Part shown: piece by piece, positions 34,911-43,723 of the stretch | Numbering within the stretch: position 1 is the stretch's first letter | How the letters are laid out: the number at the start of each line of letters is the position of its first letter | DNA from: Faucicola sp902506215 | Lineage (GTDB): Bacteria; Pseudomonadota; Gammaproteobacteria; Pseudomonadales; Moraxellaceae | NCBI GenBank assembly: GCA_016888885.1 | Contig: CP069437.1 | Location: 558,001 to 622,000 of the forward strand | Direction of reading: 5' to 3' | Length of the DNA stretch: 64,000 nucleotides | The notes under the pieces: model-generated | Databases searched by the model: none | Told to the model about the DNA's origin: nothing | Seen by the model: the letters and a program-made list of their open reading frames with translations, nothing else | Made by a program: the position numbers and the translations under genes

Positions 34911-35879
34911 ATGGCGATGCAAAATAGCAATAAAACCTATCGACAAGTGGATAAAATCCATGCCGCCCCACACCCCCATTGGGTGGGTGATGGTTTTCAT
35001 GTCAACCCTATGTTCAATCACATGGTGGGTGATAAACGCACCGATCCTTTTTTAATGCTCGACTATGCAGCAACACAATATTTTGAACCCAATGCTCAAG
35101 CGCCGCGCGGTGTCGGACAACATCCGCATAAAGGGTTTGAAACGGTAACTATCGCCTATGCAGGTGAAGTGTCCCACCGTGATTCTAGTGGCGGTGGCGG
35201 TACTATTAAGACAGGTGACGTGCAATGGATGACGGCGGGCAATGGCGTGATTCATGAGGAATTTCACTCCCCTGAATTTAGCCAAGCAGGCGGTGATTTT
35301 AGCATGGTACAGCTTTGGGTCAATCTACCTGCCAAAGATAAAGCCACGCCTGCCAAATACCAACATCTTGCCAATGATGACATGCCGGTGGTCAGTCTGC
35401 ATGATGATGAAGGACTACATGCAGGACAAGTTAAGGTAATTGCTGGGGAGTTTACTCCTACTGTCAATGCCAAAGCCCATCAGCAGGGTGACAATAAGGC
35501 ACGCGGCATTGGCACGACTTTTACCCCTATTAACTTGTGGGATATCAGTATTGAACCCAATCGCTCAGTAGAAGTCGCGATTTCTCGCACCCACAATTTG
35601 TTGTTATTGTCGATGCAAGGCGATGTTATCATCAACGCTGATCACGACCAGCAAGCACACGCCAATCAATTAATCACTTTTGAGATTGAAAGTGGCGATA
35701 CAGGCGAAGATTTTGTACGCTTAACGGCAGGCAAAGCGGGGGCGAAAATCTTGCTGATGAGTGGTGAGCCGATTAATGAGCCGGTGGTGGGTTACGGACC
35801 CTTTGTGATGAATAGCCAAGCCGAAATCCGTCAAGCCATCTTAGATTTTAATGCGGGGAAATTTGGCGATATTCAATAA
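34911..35879 (+). CDS. Pirin-family protein
   Basis: Bicupin iron-binding protein; characterised pirins act as quercetinases or redox-sensitive cofactors. The 322-residue chain has the pirin N-domain with metal ligands HPHKGFETVTIAYAGEVSHRD and IHEEFHSPE, the motif GGGGTIKTGDVQWMTAG, and the pirin C-domain ending with GPFVMNSQAEIRQAILDF. The start is set by AAGGAG. It is a stand-alone gene with its own near-consensus promoter and a strong terminator. Its substrate is unknown. Confidence 0.92.
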   Translation: MAMQNSNKTYRQVDKIHAAPHPHWVGDGFHVNPMFNHMVGDKRTDPFLMLDYAATQYFEPNAQAPRGVGQHPHKGFETVTIAYAGEVSHRDSSGGGGTIKTGDVQWMTAGNGVIHEEFHSPEFSQAGGDFSMVQLWVNLPAKDKATPAKYQHLANDDMPVVSLHDDEGLHAGQVKVIAGEFTPTVNAKAHQQGDNKARGIGTTFTPINLWDISIEPNRSVEVAISRTHNLLLLSMQGDVIINADHDQQAHANQLITFEIESGDTGEDFVRLTAGKAGAKILLMSGEPINEPVVGYGPFVMNSQAEIRQAILDFNAGKFGDIQ

Positions 35880-35890
35880 ATTTTTCGGCT

Positions 35891-35930
35891 AAAAAAAAAG
35901 CGATATCATGGATTTGATATCGCTTTTTTA
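35891..35930. terminator. Bidirectional terminator between pirin and ppnP
   Basis: Stem AAAAAGCGATATCA/TGATATCGCTTTTT with a 6-nt loop and T-runs on both strands. Confidence 0.88.
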
Positions 35931-35947
35931 TTACTTATTTATCTTGA

Positions 35948-36235
35948 TTATTTATCTTGGTAAGTGCAAAGATAAGCGGTTTCTTCGTCAATTTTTACCT
36001 TGAATTTTTGGTTGGCATCGACGGTAAAGGTTTCATTGGCTTTAAAAGTTTGCCAATCAGTTTGGTTTGGCAACAATGCCGAGATAGCCCCGCTAATGAC
36101 GGTCATGGTTTCAAACTGACTCGTGCCAAACTCGTATTCGCCTACTTTCATCACGCCCACGGTCGCAGGTAGGGTGGCTGTTTGAAAACCGATTGATGCC
36201 ACATTCCCATCAAAATATTGATTGACTTTTAGCAT
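35948..36235 (-). CDS. ppnP: Pyrimidine/purine nucleoside phosphorylase PpnP
   Basis: Small cupin that phosphorolyses a broad range of nucleosides (known for E. coli PpnP/YaiE). The 95 residues match the family: VNQYFDGNVASIGFQ near the start, GVMKVGEYEFGTSQFETMTVISG in the middle, and the C-terminal FKVKIDEETAYLCTY. It is likely cytosolic and transcribed alone. Confidence 0.92.
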   Translation of the reverse strand: MLKVNQYFDGNVASIGFQTATLPATVGVMKVGEYEFGTSQFETMTVISGAISALLPNQTDWQTFKANETFTVDANQKFKVKIDEETAYLCTYQDK

Positions 36236-36487
36236 AGTTATTCCTCAAAATTATAGTATAAACCGATTATCATAAACTTTTTTGACCAATTATCAATCCT
36301 ATTTTCCAAAAAACGCTGGCAAAACTGCCAAAATCTAGCAAATACTTTTACCACAATTTTTGTAGTATTTTTATATCAATTATTCCTTAACAACTAAAAT
36401 TTCCTATTTTTGTGCTATATTCAATTTTTTTACCACAGTTGTTATGTTTGTATGCGTTTGGCTTGTATTAATTGAGGTTATTGCTCT

Positions 36488-37819
36488 ATGTATGTTAAAT
36501 ATCCGTCGTCTATCGTCGCTTTATCGCATCGTTTGGGTGGTCAAAAACTGGCATTGCCTGTCAGCTTAGCGGCATTGTTGGCAGCTTGTTCATCAGCACC
36601 TATTCAGACCCAACCCCAAAAATTACCAGGTACGTTGCCGACTGCCCCTGTGGTGATTACGGCACCCCCGAAAGTCACGCCCGTGCCACCTGTGACTGTT
36701 CCAACCAATCAATACAGCAGCTTTTATCAGTGGAAATCGGATTTTATTGAACGCGCCGTGCAAAAAGGTTACCCCCGTGCTGATGTTGAACGCTTGCTGT
36801 CTAGTGCCAACTACAGCGAACAAGTGGTATCACTGGATAAAGGGCAGCCTGAATTTGCCAAAATGCCTTGGGAATATATTGATGGTGCTGCGTCGAGTGG
36901 TCGTGTTAGTGGGGGTCAGCGCAATTTTGCCAGCCAAAGCGCCCTACTTGATCGCATTGAAAATCAGTATGGTGTGCCGGCCTCTATTGTGACTGCCATT
37001 TGGGGCATGGAATCTTCTTACGGTCAAGGCACAGGCAACTCATCACTGGTCAATAGTTTGGCGACATTGGCATATGATGGTCGCCGCCGCAGTTTTGCAG
37101 AGGATCAGCTGCTCGCGCTGTTATCGCTGCTTGAGCGTGGTGATATTGATTGGTCGCAACTGCGCGGCTCTTGGGCAGGTGGCATGGGGCATACCCAATT
37201 TATTCCCAAAACTTGGTTAGATGAAGCAGTAGATGGCAATGGTGATGGTCATCGTAACCCTTGGCATACCGCTGATGCGTTAGCCTCTACCGCAAGCTAT
37301 CTTAAAAATGCCGGCTGGCAACGTGGTATGGGCTCGTACTATGAGGTACGATTACCGAATGGTTTTGATTATCGCCAAGTCAGTACCAAAAAAACCATGG
37401 CAGACTGGCAAAATTTAGGCGTTCAATTTATCACCCCAAATGCGCCCATGGATGCGATGGCAGAATTGTGGCTCCCTGCGGGTAAAGAGGGTCCTGCGAT
37501 TTTATTAACCAAAAATTTTGATGCCATTAAGGTCTATAATAATTCCTCCAATTATGCCATGGGGGTGAGCTTACTTGCCAAAGCCATTATCGGGCAGCCA
37601 GGCTTACAGCAATCTTGGCCGCGCTATGAGCAGCCACTTGCTACTTATGAAGTCCGCCAACTGCAACAGCGTTTGACGGCAATGGGTTATGATACCAAAG
37701 GGTCAGATGGCGTCGTAGGCACCAATACCAAATTGGCATTTCAGCGCTGGCAAGCCGACCACAACCAAATCCCAGATGGATTCATCTCAAAACGCTCGGC
37801 AAGTGGGCTGATTAATTAA
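36488..37819 (+). CDS. mltB: Membrane-bound lytic murein transglycosylase B-type
   Basis: Cleaves the MurNAc-GlcNAc bond of peptidoglycan with 1,6-anhydro product formation. The 443-residue precursor has a lipobox LLAAC at about 30-34, so it is an outer- or inner-membrane lipoprotein. A Pro-rich linker leads to the SLT_2 domain with the catalytic Glu in IWGMESSYGQGTGNSSLVNSLATLAYDGRR, then GQFI-like MGHTQFIPKTW and DGDGH-type DGNGDGHRN. The C-terminus carries a PG_binding_1 repeat (VRQLQQRLTAMGYDTKGSDG). The extra binding domain makes it longer than E. coli MltB (361). Confidence 0.92.
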   Translation: MYVKYPSSIVALSHRLGGQKLALPVSLAALLAACSSAPIQTQPQKLPGTLPTAPVVITAPPKVTPVPPVTVPTNQYSSFYQWKSDFIERAVQKGYPRADVERLLSSANYSEQVVSLDKGQPEFAKMPWEYIDGAASSGRVSGGQRNFASQSALLDRIENQYGVPASIVTAIWGMESSYGQGTGNSSLVNSLATLAYDGRRRSFAEDQLLALLSLLERGDIDWSQLRGSWAGGMGHTQFIPKTWLDEAVDGNGDGHRNPWHTADALASTASYLKNAGWQRGMGSYYEVRLPNGFDYRQVSTKKTMADWQNLGVQFITPNAPMDAMAELWLPAGKEGPAILLTKNFDAIKVYNNSSNYAMGVSLLAKAIIGQPGLQQSWPRYEQPLATYEVRQLQQRLTAMGYDTKGSDGVVGTNTKLAFQRWQADHNQIPDGFISKRSASGLIN

Positions 37820-37832
37820 GGTATTTCTTCAT

Positions 37833-37866
37833 AAAAAAGCCACCGAATGATTAAGGTGGCTTTTTT
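37833..37866. terminator. Bidirectional terminator between mltB and nadK
   Basis: A 12-bp stem AAAAAAGCCACC/GGTGGCTTTTTT between convergent genes. Confidence 0.88.
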
Positions 37867-37868
37867 AT

Positions 37869-38801
37869 TTAATTATCCATACTAAATTCTTCCGCGTAGC
37901 TATTCCAACCGAGTTTGGTACGGCAAGCTTCAAAAAAATCCACCCCAGGTGGGTGTAATAACGTGAGTTTGTTCGGATGCTTGTGAATCACTAAGCGCTG
38001 GTTTTGGTTGAGCGGCACCGATGGTTTACCATCTGCGCTCACCATCGGCTGGGTGCGATTATCTTTATGGATACGGATTTTGATTTCGCTGTTACCGCTA
38101 ACCACAATCGGGCGGCTTGATAAGGTATGTGGATACATGGGCACTAGACAAATGGCATCCATACTAGGATGAATAATCGGGCCGCCACCTGATAGCGCAT
38201 AAGCGGTCGAACCCGTCGGTGTGGAGGCAATCAGACCATCACTGTGCTGACGATAGACATTAAGCCCATCAATTTTTAAATGAAAATCTAGCATATGCAC
38301 TGATTTGCCTGCATGCAGCACAATGTCATTGAGCGCCATATCTTCATAAATCACATGCGCACCTTGACGGATTTCCATCTTTAGCAAGAATCTATCTTCA
38401 AGCTGATAATGACCTTGTAAAATACTGGTCAATTTCACGTTTAAATCATCAGGATAAATGTCCGTTAAAAACCCTAAACGTCCGCGGTTTACCCCCACCA
38501 CTGGCACTTTGTGTTTGACCAGTACTTGCGCCGCATGTAGCAGCGAGCCATCACCACCGACCACAATGACCAAATCACAAGCACCGCCCAGCAAACTGCG
38601 CTCAATCGTAGCAATGTCGCCCAGACGTGCAAAATCCAATGCCGGCAACCGTGCCGTCTGATGGTCAATTAATAAAGGCAACCCTTGCTCATGAAAAAAA
38701 TCACAAATTTGGTAGATACTTTGAATGACACTTGGCTTGTTGGCACGACCCATAATGCCGATACGCCCAAAGGCAGGATTGGGAATAAGTGTGGACGTCA
38801 T
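37869..38801 (-). CDS. nadK: NAD kinase
   Basis: Phosphorylates NAD to NADP with ATP. The 310 residues include VVGGDGSLLHAAQ (the GGDG motif, near 80), NRGRLGFLTDI, the substrate loop DGLIASTPTGSTAYALSGGGPIIHP (near 190) and a C-terminal beta region. It has a 15-residue N-terminal extension beyond E. coli NadK. It is convergent with mltB; the gap to the BI-1 gene on the other side is about 200 nt. Confidence 0.96.
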   Translation of the reverse strand: MTSTLIPNPAFGRIGIMGRANKPSVIQSIYQICDFFHEQGLPLLIDHQTARLPALDFARLGDIATIERSLLGGACDLVIVVGGDGSLLHAAQVLVKHKVPVVGVNRGRLGFLTDIYPDDLNVKLTSILQGHYQLEDRFLLKMEIRQGAHVIYEDMALNDIVLHAGKSVHMLDFHLKIDGLNVYRQHSDGLIASTPTGSTAYALSGGGPIIHPSMDAICLVPMYPHTLSSRPIVVSGNSEIKIRIHKDNRTQPMVSADGKPSVPLNQNQRLVIHKHPNKLTLLHPPGVDFFEACRTKLGWNSYAEEFSMDN

Positions 38802-39002
38802 AGCAGAAAATTAACTGATAAAGATTGAACTATTTTATCACAGCTTACTGGCGCACGTTATGCCCAATCAGTATTTTATATTACAAAATTGCTAACCTTC
38901 GTTGTGCAGTTAATGTATACAAACTCGTTGCTATCTGCTAATTTAACGTAATTGATATTTAGCTAACTTTTGGAATTTTTTAACGCTTGGGAGCAAATTT
39001 GT

Positions 39003-39722
39003 ATGGCAAATCCGATTATATCTCGCGCTGAACTTGCGGTTAGTACGACACCGATGACGGTCAAAGGGGTCATCCGAAAAACCTCTTTTCTGTTAGGTTT
39101 GACGACCTTATCGGGTGTTGGATTCTTTGGCTATTGCCTAGCTAGTGGCGTCACTTCAGGTTTTATTAGTGTCGCGGCTTTAGCCAGTATCTTGGTGGCT
39201 TTTGTATTGAGTATGGTAATTATCTCAAAACCCCACATAGCTAAAACACTGGCAATTCCCTATGCCATTTTAGAGGGCATCGTGATTGGCGCGATTTCCC
39301 TGTTTGCTAGTATTAAGTTTCCCACAGTTGCTCCGACGGCGTTGGTCGCAACTTTTGTGACCGCTGCCGTGATGCTGGCGCTTTATCGCAGTGGCGTGAT
39401 TAAAGTCACCCAAAAATTTCGCTCTGTGATGATGTCGGCTGTGATTGCTATTATGCTGGTGTATCTGGTACAAATCGGGTTTAGCCTATTTGGTAGCTCA
39501 CTGCCGTATTTGTTTAGCGGTGGCGTGGTGGGTATTGGTTTTAGCTTGCTGGTGATTGTGATTGCATCACTGAGCTTGTTATTAGATTTTGATAGTGTTG
39601 AGCGAGCCTATGCCGCAGGGGTAGATGAAAGCTATGAATGGCTACTAAGCGTCGGTATCTTATCAACACTCGTTTGGATGTATATTGAATTTGTGCGTTT
39701 ACTGCGTTCACTGCAAAACTAA
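39003..39722 (+). CDS. Bax inhibitor-1 / YccA-type integral membrane protein
   Basis: The predicted protein of 240 residues has about seven membrane segments, starting near FLLGLTTLSGVGFFGYCLA. Its C-terminal region contains LLLDFDSVERAYAAGVDESYEWLLSVGILSTLVWMYIEFVRLL, the typical BI-1 end with conserved acidic residues. Bacterial BI-1 proteins include pH-sensitive calcium leak channels and the FtsH modulator YccA; the role here is not shown. The ATG at 39003 is chosen because GGGAG lies 9 nt upstream, rather than a TTG at 38970. Confidence 0.9.
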   Translation: MANPIISRAELAVSTTPMTVKGVIRKTSFLLGLTTLSGVGFFGYCLASGVTSGFISVAALASILVAFVLSMVIISKPHIAKTLAIPYAILEGIVIGAISLFASIKFPTVAPTALVATFVTAAVMLALYRSGVIKVTQKFRSVMMSAVIAIMLVYLVQIGFSLFGSSLPYLFSGGVVGIGFSLLVIVIASLSLLLDFDSVERAYAAGVDESYEWLLSVGILSTLVWMYIEFVRLLRSLQN

Positions 39723-39734
39723 TTTTTATTAAAT

Positions 39735-39767
39735 AAAAAAACACGGTTTAAAGTACCGTGTTTTTTT
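39735..39767. terminator. Bidirectional terminator between the BI-1 gene and pdxH
   Basis: A 13-bp stem AAAAAAACACGGT/ACCGTGTTTTTTT with a 7-nt loop. Confidence 0.9.
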
Positions 39768-39779
39768 ATGGCTTGCAGT

Positions 39780-40439
39780 TTAAGGTAATAAGCGTTCCAT
39801 CACCCATTGCTCGCCATCTAGCGAATAGACGATGCGGTCGTGCATACGATTGGCTCTACCCTGCCAAAATTCGATTTTTTCTACCGTCAGCAGATAGCCT
39901 CCCCAAAATTCTGGTAAAGGGATTGGATTGTCCCCATACTGCGCAGTTAATTGGGCAAATTTGTCTTCCATTACCTCGCGGCTGGCAACCACACTGCTTT
40001 GTGGCTCGCTGACCCAAGCGGCTAGTTGGCTATCACGCGGACGGCTATGAAAATACTGGGCGGATTGTTCACGGCTAACCTTTTGTACAGCGCCGGTAAG
40101 ACGGATTTGTCTTTCTAGACTTGGCCAAAAAAATAATGCTTCAGCATTGGGGTTGGTCGCCAAATCACAGCCTTTGGCACTGTCGTAATTGGTATAAAAC
40201 ACGAGTCCAATGCCCGTGTTATCCAATTGGATAATTTCACGCATCAGTAATGTGCGCACACTTGGCTGCATATCACGCCCACAAGTCGCCAGTGAAAACG
40301 CATACGCTTCCCCCTGCTTGCTATCAATCGCTTGCTGCACCCAAGTTTGTAATAAGCCAAACGGCTGCTCTGGCAAGTGTGATTCGATAAGCTCGCCTTG
40401 CTCATACGATAATCGTTGATTGGTAAAATCAATACTCAT
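39780..40439 (-). CDS. pdxH: Pyridoxamine 5'-phosphate oxidase
   Basis: FMN enzyme that oxidises pyridoxine or pyridoxamine 5'-phosphate to PLP. The 219 residues match E. coli PdxH. Features are MSIDFTNQRLSYEQGEL, VRTLLMREIIQLDNTGIGLVFYTNYDSAKG (FMN and substrate contacts), FFWPSLERQIRLTG and the C-terminal EFWQGRANRMHDRIVY. AAGGAT lies just before the start. glmM lies 25 nt upstream on the same strand, so they probably share a transcript. Confidence 0.96.
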   Translation of the reverse strand: MSIDFTNQRLSYEQGELIESHLPEQPFGLLQTWVQQAIDSKQGEAYAFSLATCGRDMQPSVRTLLMREIIQLDNTGIGLVFYTNYDSAKGCDLATNPNAEALFFWPSLERQIRLTGAVQKVSREQSAQYFHSRPRDSQLAAWVSEPQSSVVASREVMEDKFAQLTAQYGDNPIPLPEFWGGYLLTVEKIEFWQGRANRMHDRIVYSLDGEQWVMERLLP

Positions 40440-40464
40440 TTTTTATCCTTATGAAATGTCAACT

Positions 40465-41820
40465 TTACGCCATCACTTGGCGTACTTTTTCAGCAAGTTC
40501 ATTGGCTAGCATATCGCACTCAATCTCATCATCGCTTTCGACCATCACCCGAATCAATGGCTCTGTACCTGATTGACGAATCAGTAAACGACCCCGTCCT
40601 GTCAATTTTTCTTCGGCAGCTTTAAACGCATTTGCCAATTCTGGGAAGGTATAGGGATCTTGTTTTTGCGCCAATCTGACATTGACCAATTTTTGTGGTA
40701 GCTGGGTATAACCCTTCATCAGCTCTGATAATGATTGTTTGCTCTGCGCCATCACCGCTAGCACTTGTAGACCTGCCACAATCGCATCGCCCGTACTGGC
40801 TTTATCTAGGGTTAAAATATGACCCGATGACTCACCGCCCAGTACCCAGCCATTTTTTTCAAGTCCTTGCATGACATAGCGGTCGCCGACTTTGGCGCGC
40901 TCAAAGGCAATGCCCGCTTTATCAAACGCCAATTGCAGACCCATGTTGGTCATCAAGGTACCTACCACGCCATCGACTTGTTGCTCTGCTTGGGTGGCTA
41001 AAATATATAAAATGCCGTCACCATCAACCAACTCGCCTTTTTCATTGACCATGACGATACGGTCGCCATCGCCATCTAAAGCAATACCTACTTGGGCATC
41101 ATGGTCAAGCACCGCTTGTTGCAAGTTTGCCGGATGGGTAGAGCCGACATTGTCATTGATATTAATGCCATCGGGTTTATCGCCAATGGCAATTACGGTT
41201 GCACCTAACTCACGTAATACACGGGGTGCGACGCTGTATCCTGCGCCATTGGCACAGTCAACGACGATTTTTAGGGCATTTAAATTTAGATTGTAGGGGA
41301 AAGTGCCCTTACAAAACTCGATATAGCGACCTTTGGCATCTTCCACACGATAACTTTTACCTAGCGCTTCTGGGGTGTCAATGACGACATTGATATCTTT
41401 GATTTCATCAATTTTTTCATTGATGGCTTGTTGAATTTCATCTGACAGTTTTTTGCCTTCATTGGAGAAAAATTTGATACCGTTGTCATAAAACGGATTG
41501 TGGGATGCGGATATCACCACGCCCGCATCAGCGTGAAAACTTCGGGTCAAATGCGCGATGGCAGGGGTTGGAATAGTGCCTAGCATATGCACATCCACCC
41601 CTGCGGCATTAAACCCTGCTTGCAGACAGGCTTCAATAACATAGCCAGAGAGTCGCGTATCTTTACCAATGACGACATTGGGACGATGATTTTCGTTCAG
41701 GGTCGCTTGGTTGGCTAGCAGCACTTTACCCATGGCATAGCCTAGTTTGATTAAAAACTGCGGATGTATCGGAAATTCCCCAAACTTACCACGAATACCA
41801 TCAGTACCAAAATAACTCAT
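40465..41820 (-). CDS. glmM: Phosphoglucosamine mutase
   Basis: Converts glucosamine-6-phosphate to glucosamine-1-phosphate for UDP-GlcNAc, feeding peptidoglycan and LPS. The 451-residue phosphohexomutase shows the start SYFGTDGIRGKFG, the phosphoserine loop VVISASHNPFYDNGIKFFS (near 100), the metal loop ALDGDGDRIVMV (near 242), the substrate loop GESSGH and the phosphate-binding RQSGTEPLIRVMVE. AAGGAG lies 6 nt before the start. pdxH follows downstream. Confidence 0.97.
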   Translation of the reverse strand: MSYFGTDGIRGKFGEFPIHPQFLIKLGYAMGKVLLANQATLNENHRPNVVIGKDTRLSGYVIEACLQAGFNAAGVDVHMLGTIPTPAIAHLTRSFHADAGVVISASHNPFYDNGIKFFSNEGKKLSDEIQQAINEKIDEIKDINVVIDTPEALGKSYRVEDAKGRYIEFCKGTFPYNLNLNALKIVVDCANGAGYSVAPRVLRELGATVIAIGDKPDGININDNVGSTHPANLQQAVLDHDAQVGIALDGDGDRIVMVNEKGELVDGDGILYILATQAEQQVDGVVGTLMTNMGLQLAFDKAGIAFERAKVGDRYVMQGLEKNGWVLGGESSGHILTLDKASTGDAIVAGLQVLAVMAQSKQSLSELMKGYTQLPQKLVNVRLAQKQDPYTFPELANAFKAAEEKLTGRGRLLIRQSGTEPLIRVMVESDDEIECDMLANELAEKVRQVMA

Positions 41821-41973
41821 TTAATTCTCCTTTGTCGCCCGTTGTTGTTATTACAATATAAAATTTTAGCATAGCAAAATTTCACGCATGTTGCGATATC
41901 TGTTTATTTTTATGGGTCATGGCAGAGCCTGTTACTTTAGGCTATAAAAACTTTGGGCGATAAATTGGGCTAT

Positions 41974-42003
41974 AAAAAAAACTGGGTAGTTAACCCAGTT
42001 TTA
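41974..42003 (-). terminator. Terminator of guaB
   Basis: On the minus strand, stem AAAACTGGGT/ACCCAGTTTT with a 5-nt loop followed by TTTT. Confidence 0.8.
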
Positions 42004-42021
42004 GCACAATCAACGTATCAC

Positions 42022-43488
42022 TTAGTTTACACGGTAATTCGGTGCTTCTTTGGTGATTTGCACGTCATGTACGTGAGATTCTTTCATACCGGCCGAAGTC
42101 ACACGCACAAACTGTGGTTTGCTACGCATTTCTTCAATATTGGCACAGCCTGTATAACCCATTGAAGAACGTAAACCACCGGCTAATTGGTTGATAATAC
42201 CGTTCATTGGGCCTTTGTAAGGGACGCGACCTTCGATACCTTCGGGTACCAATTTTTCTACCCCTTCTTTGGCGTCTTGGAAATAACGATCGGATGAGCC
42301 ATTTTGTCCTGACATGGCACCAAGCGATCCCATACCACGGTAGGCTTTGTAGTAGCGACCTTGGAATAGTTCCACTTCCCCTGGCGCTTCTTCGGTACCG
42401 GCAAGTAGCGAACCCACCATGATACTAGATGCACCCGCTGCTAACGCTTTTGCCATATCGCCTGAAAAACGGATACCACCATCGGCTATCAGTGGAATGT
42501 CATTTTTTAGCGCATCAGCCACGTTGCTAATCGCTGAAATTTGCGGCACGCCAATACCTGCGATGATACGTGTGGTACAGATAGAGCCCGGACCGATACC
42601 CACTTTGACCGCATCAGCACCCGCATCACGCAACGCTAGTGCCGCATCAGCGGTGGCGATATTACCGCCAATCACTTGGATGTTTGGATAGTTCTTTTTC
42701 ACCCAAGCCACGCGATCGATGACGCCTTTTGAATGACCATGTGCGGTATCTACGACAATCACGTCCACATCGGCAGCGATGAGTGCTTCAACGCGGGCTT
42801 CGGTATCTGCGCCCGTACCCACTGCCGCGCCAACACGCAGGCGACCTTTGCTATCGCGGCAAGCATTTGGGTTGTTTTCAGCTTTGGTGAAGTCATTGAC
42901 AGTAATCAAGCCTTTTAATTGAAAATTGTCGTCCACAACAATCACTTTTTCGATGCGGTGTTCGTGTAGCAAACGTTTGATATTCTCTGTGGGCTCGCCT
43001 TCTTTGACTGTCACCAATTTTTCTTTTGGGGTCATGATATTGCGAACAGGCTGGCTTAGGTTATTTTCAAAACGGATATCACGGTGGGTGACGATACCGA
43101 CCACTTGACTACCTTCTACCACAGGCACACCGCTAATTTTGTTTTCTTTGGTGATGCGAAGCAATTCGCCAACACTGGTATCGGGTGATACGCTGATAGG
43201 ATCAACAACCGTACCAGCTTCAAATTTTTTCACCCGGCGTACTTGCATGGCTTGTAAATCAATGTCCATGTTTTTGTGCAAAATACCCATACCGCCAAGC
43301 TGGGCAATGGTAATTGCCATTTGTGATTCAGTCACAGTATCCATCGCAGCAGATACGATGGGTAAATTTAGCTCAATACCGCGCGTCAAACGGGTTTTTA
43401 ACTCTACCATTTTAGGCAAGACTTCAGAATAAGCAGGTAGTAGCAGCACATCATCAAAGGTAAGTGCTTCATCAACGATTCGTAACAT
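42022..43488 (-). CDS. guaB: Inosine-5'-monophosphate dehydrogenase
   Basis: Oxidises IMP to XMP with NAD, the committed step to GMP. The 488 residues are standard. Two CBS domains sit inside the barrel at about 90-200 (VGIVTHRDIRFE is visible). The catalytic Cys is in GPGSICTTRIIAGIG (near 305), followed by ISAISNVADAL, LIADGGIRFSGDMAKALAAG and the flap YRGMGSLGAMS. GAGG lies upstream of the start. guaA is not in the window. It is downstream of cysS on the same strand with a gap of 235 nt. Confidence 0.97.
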   Translation of the reverse strand: MLRIVDEALTFDDVLLLPAYSEVLPKMVELKTRLTRGIELNLPIVSAAMDTVTESQMAITIAQLGGMGILHKNMDIDLQAMQVRRVKKFEAGTVVDPISVSPDTSVGELLRITKENKISGVPVVEGSQVVGIVTHRDIRFENNLSQPVRNIMTPKEKLVTVKEGEPTENIKRLLHEHRIEKVIVVDDNFQLKGLITVNDFTKAENNPNACRDSKGRLRVGAAVGTGADTEARVEALIAADVDVIVVDTAHGHSKGVIDRVAWVKKNYPNIQVIGGNIATADAALALRDAGADAVKVGIGPGSICTTRIIAGIGVPQISAISNVADALKNDIPLIADGGIRFSGDMAKALAAGASSIMVGSLLAGTEEAPGEVELFQGRYYKAYRGMGSLGAMSGQNGSSDRYFQDAKEGVEKLVPEGIEGRVPYKGPMNGIINQLAGGLRSSMGYTGCANIEEMRSKPQFVRVTSAGMKESHVHDVQITKEAPNYRVN

Positions 43489-43567
43489 AAAGACCTCGGA
43501 GTAGTTAAGTAGTTAAATAGTAATTAAAATTTTGTCGTGGTGAAAAATTTGACAGCCAAAAAACCGC

Positions 43568-43598
43568 AAAAGGCTGAACAGTTCCCTGCCCAGCCTTT
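43568..43598 (-). terminator. Possible terminator of cysS
   Basis: Stem AAAGGCTG/CAGCCTTT with a long loop. The T-tract after it on the minus strand is interrupted, so it is a moderate candidate. Confidence 0.4.
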
Positions 43599-43723
43599 GG
43601 ATTTAGCGTGTTGTCATTGGTATGTTCAATTGACACCATCGTTTAGTTTTTGATTAACCGTCTATTCTAGCTAAAATCGGTTAACTTATCAAGCGATTTA
43701 AATGGTGACAGGTTAAAATCAGC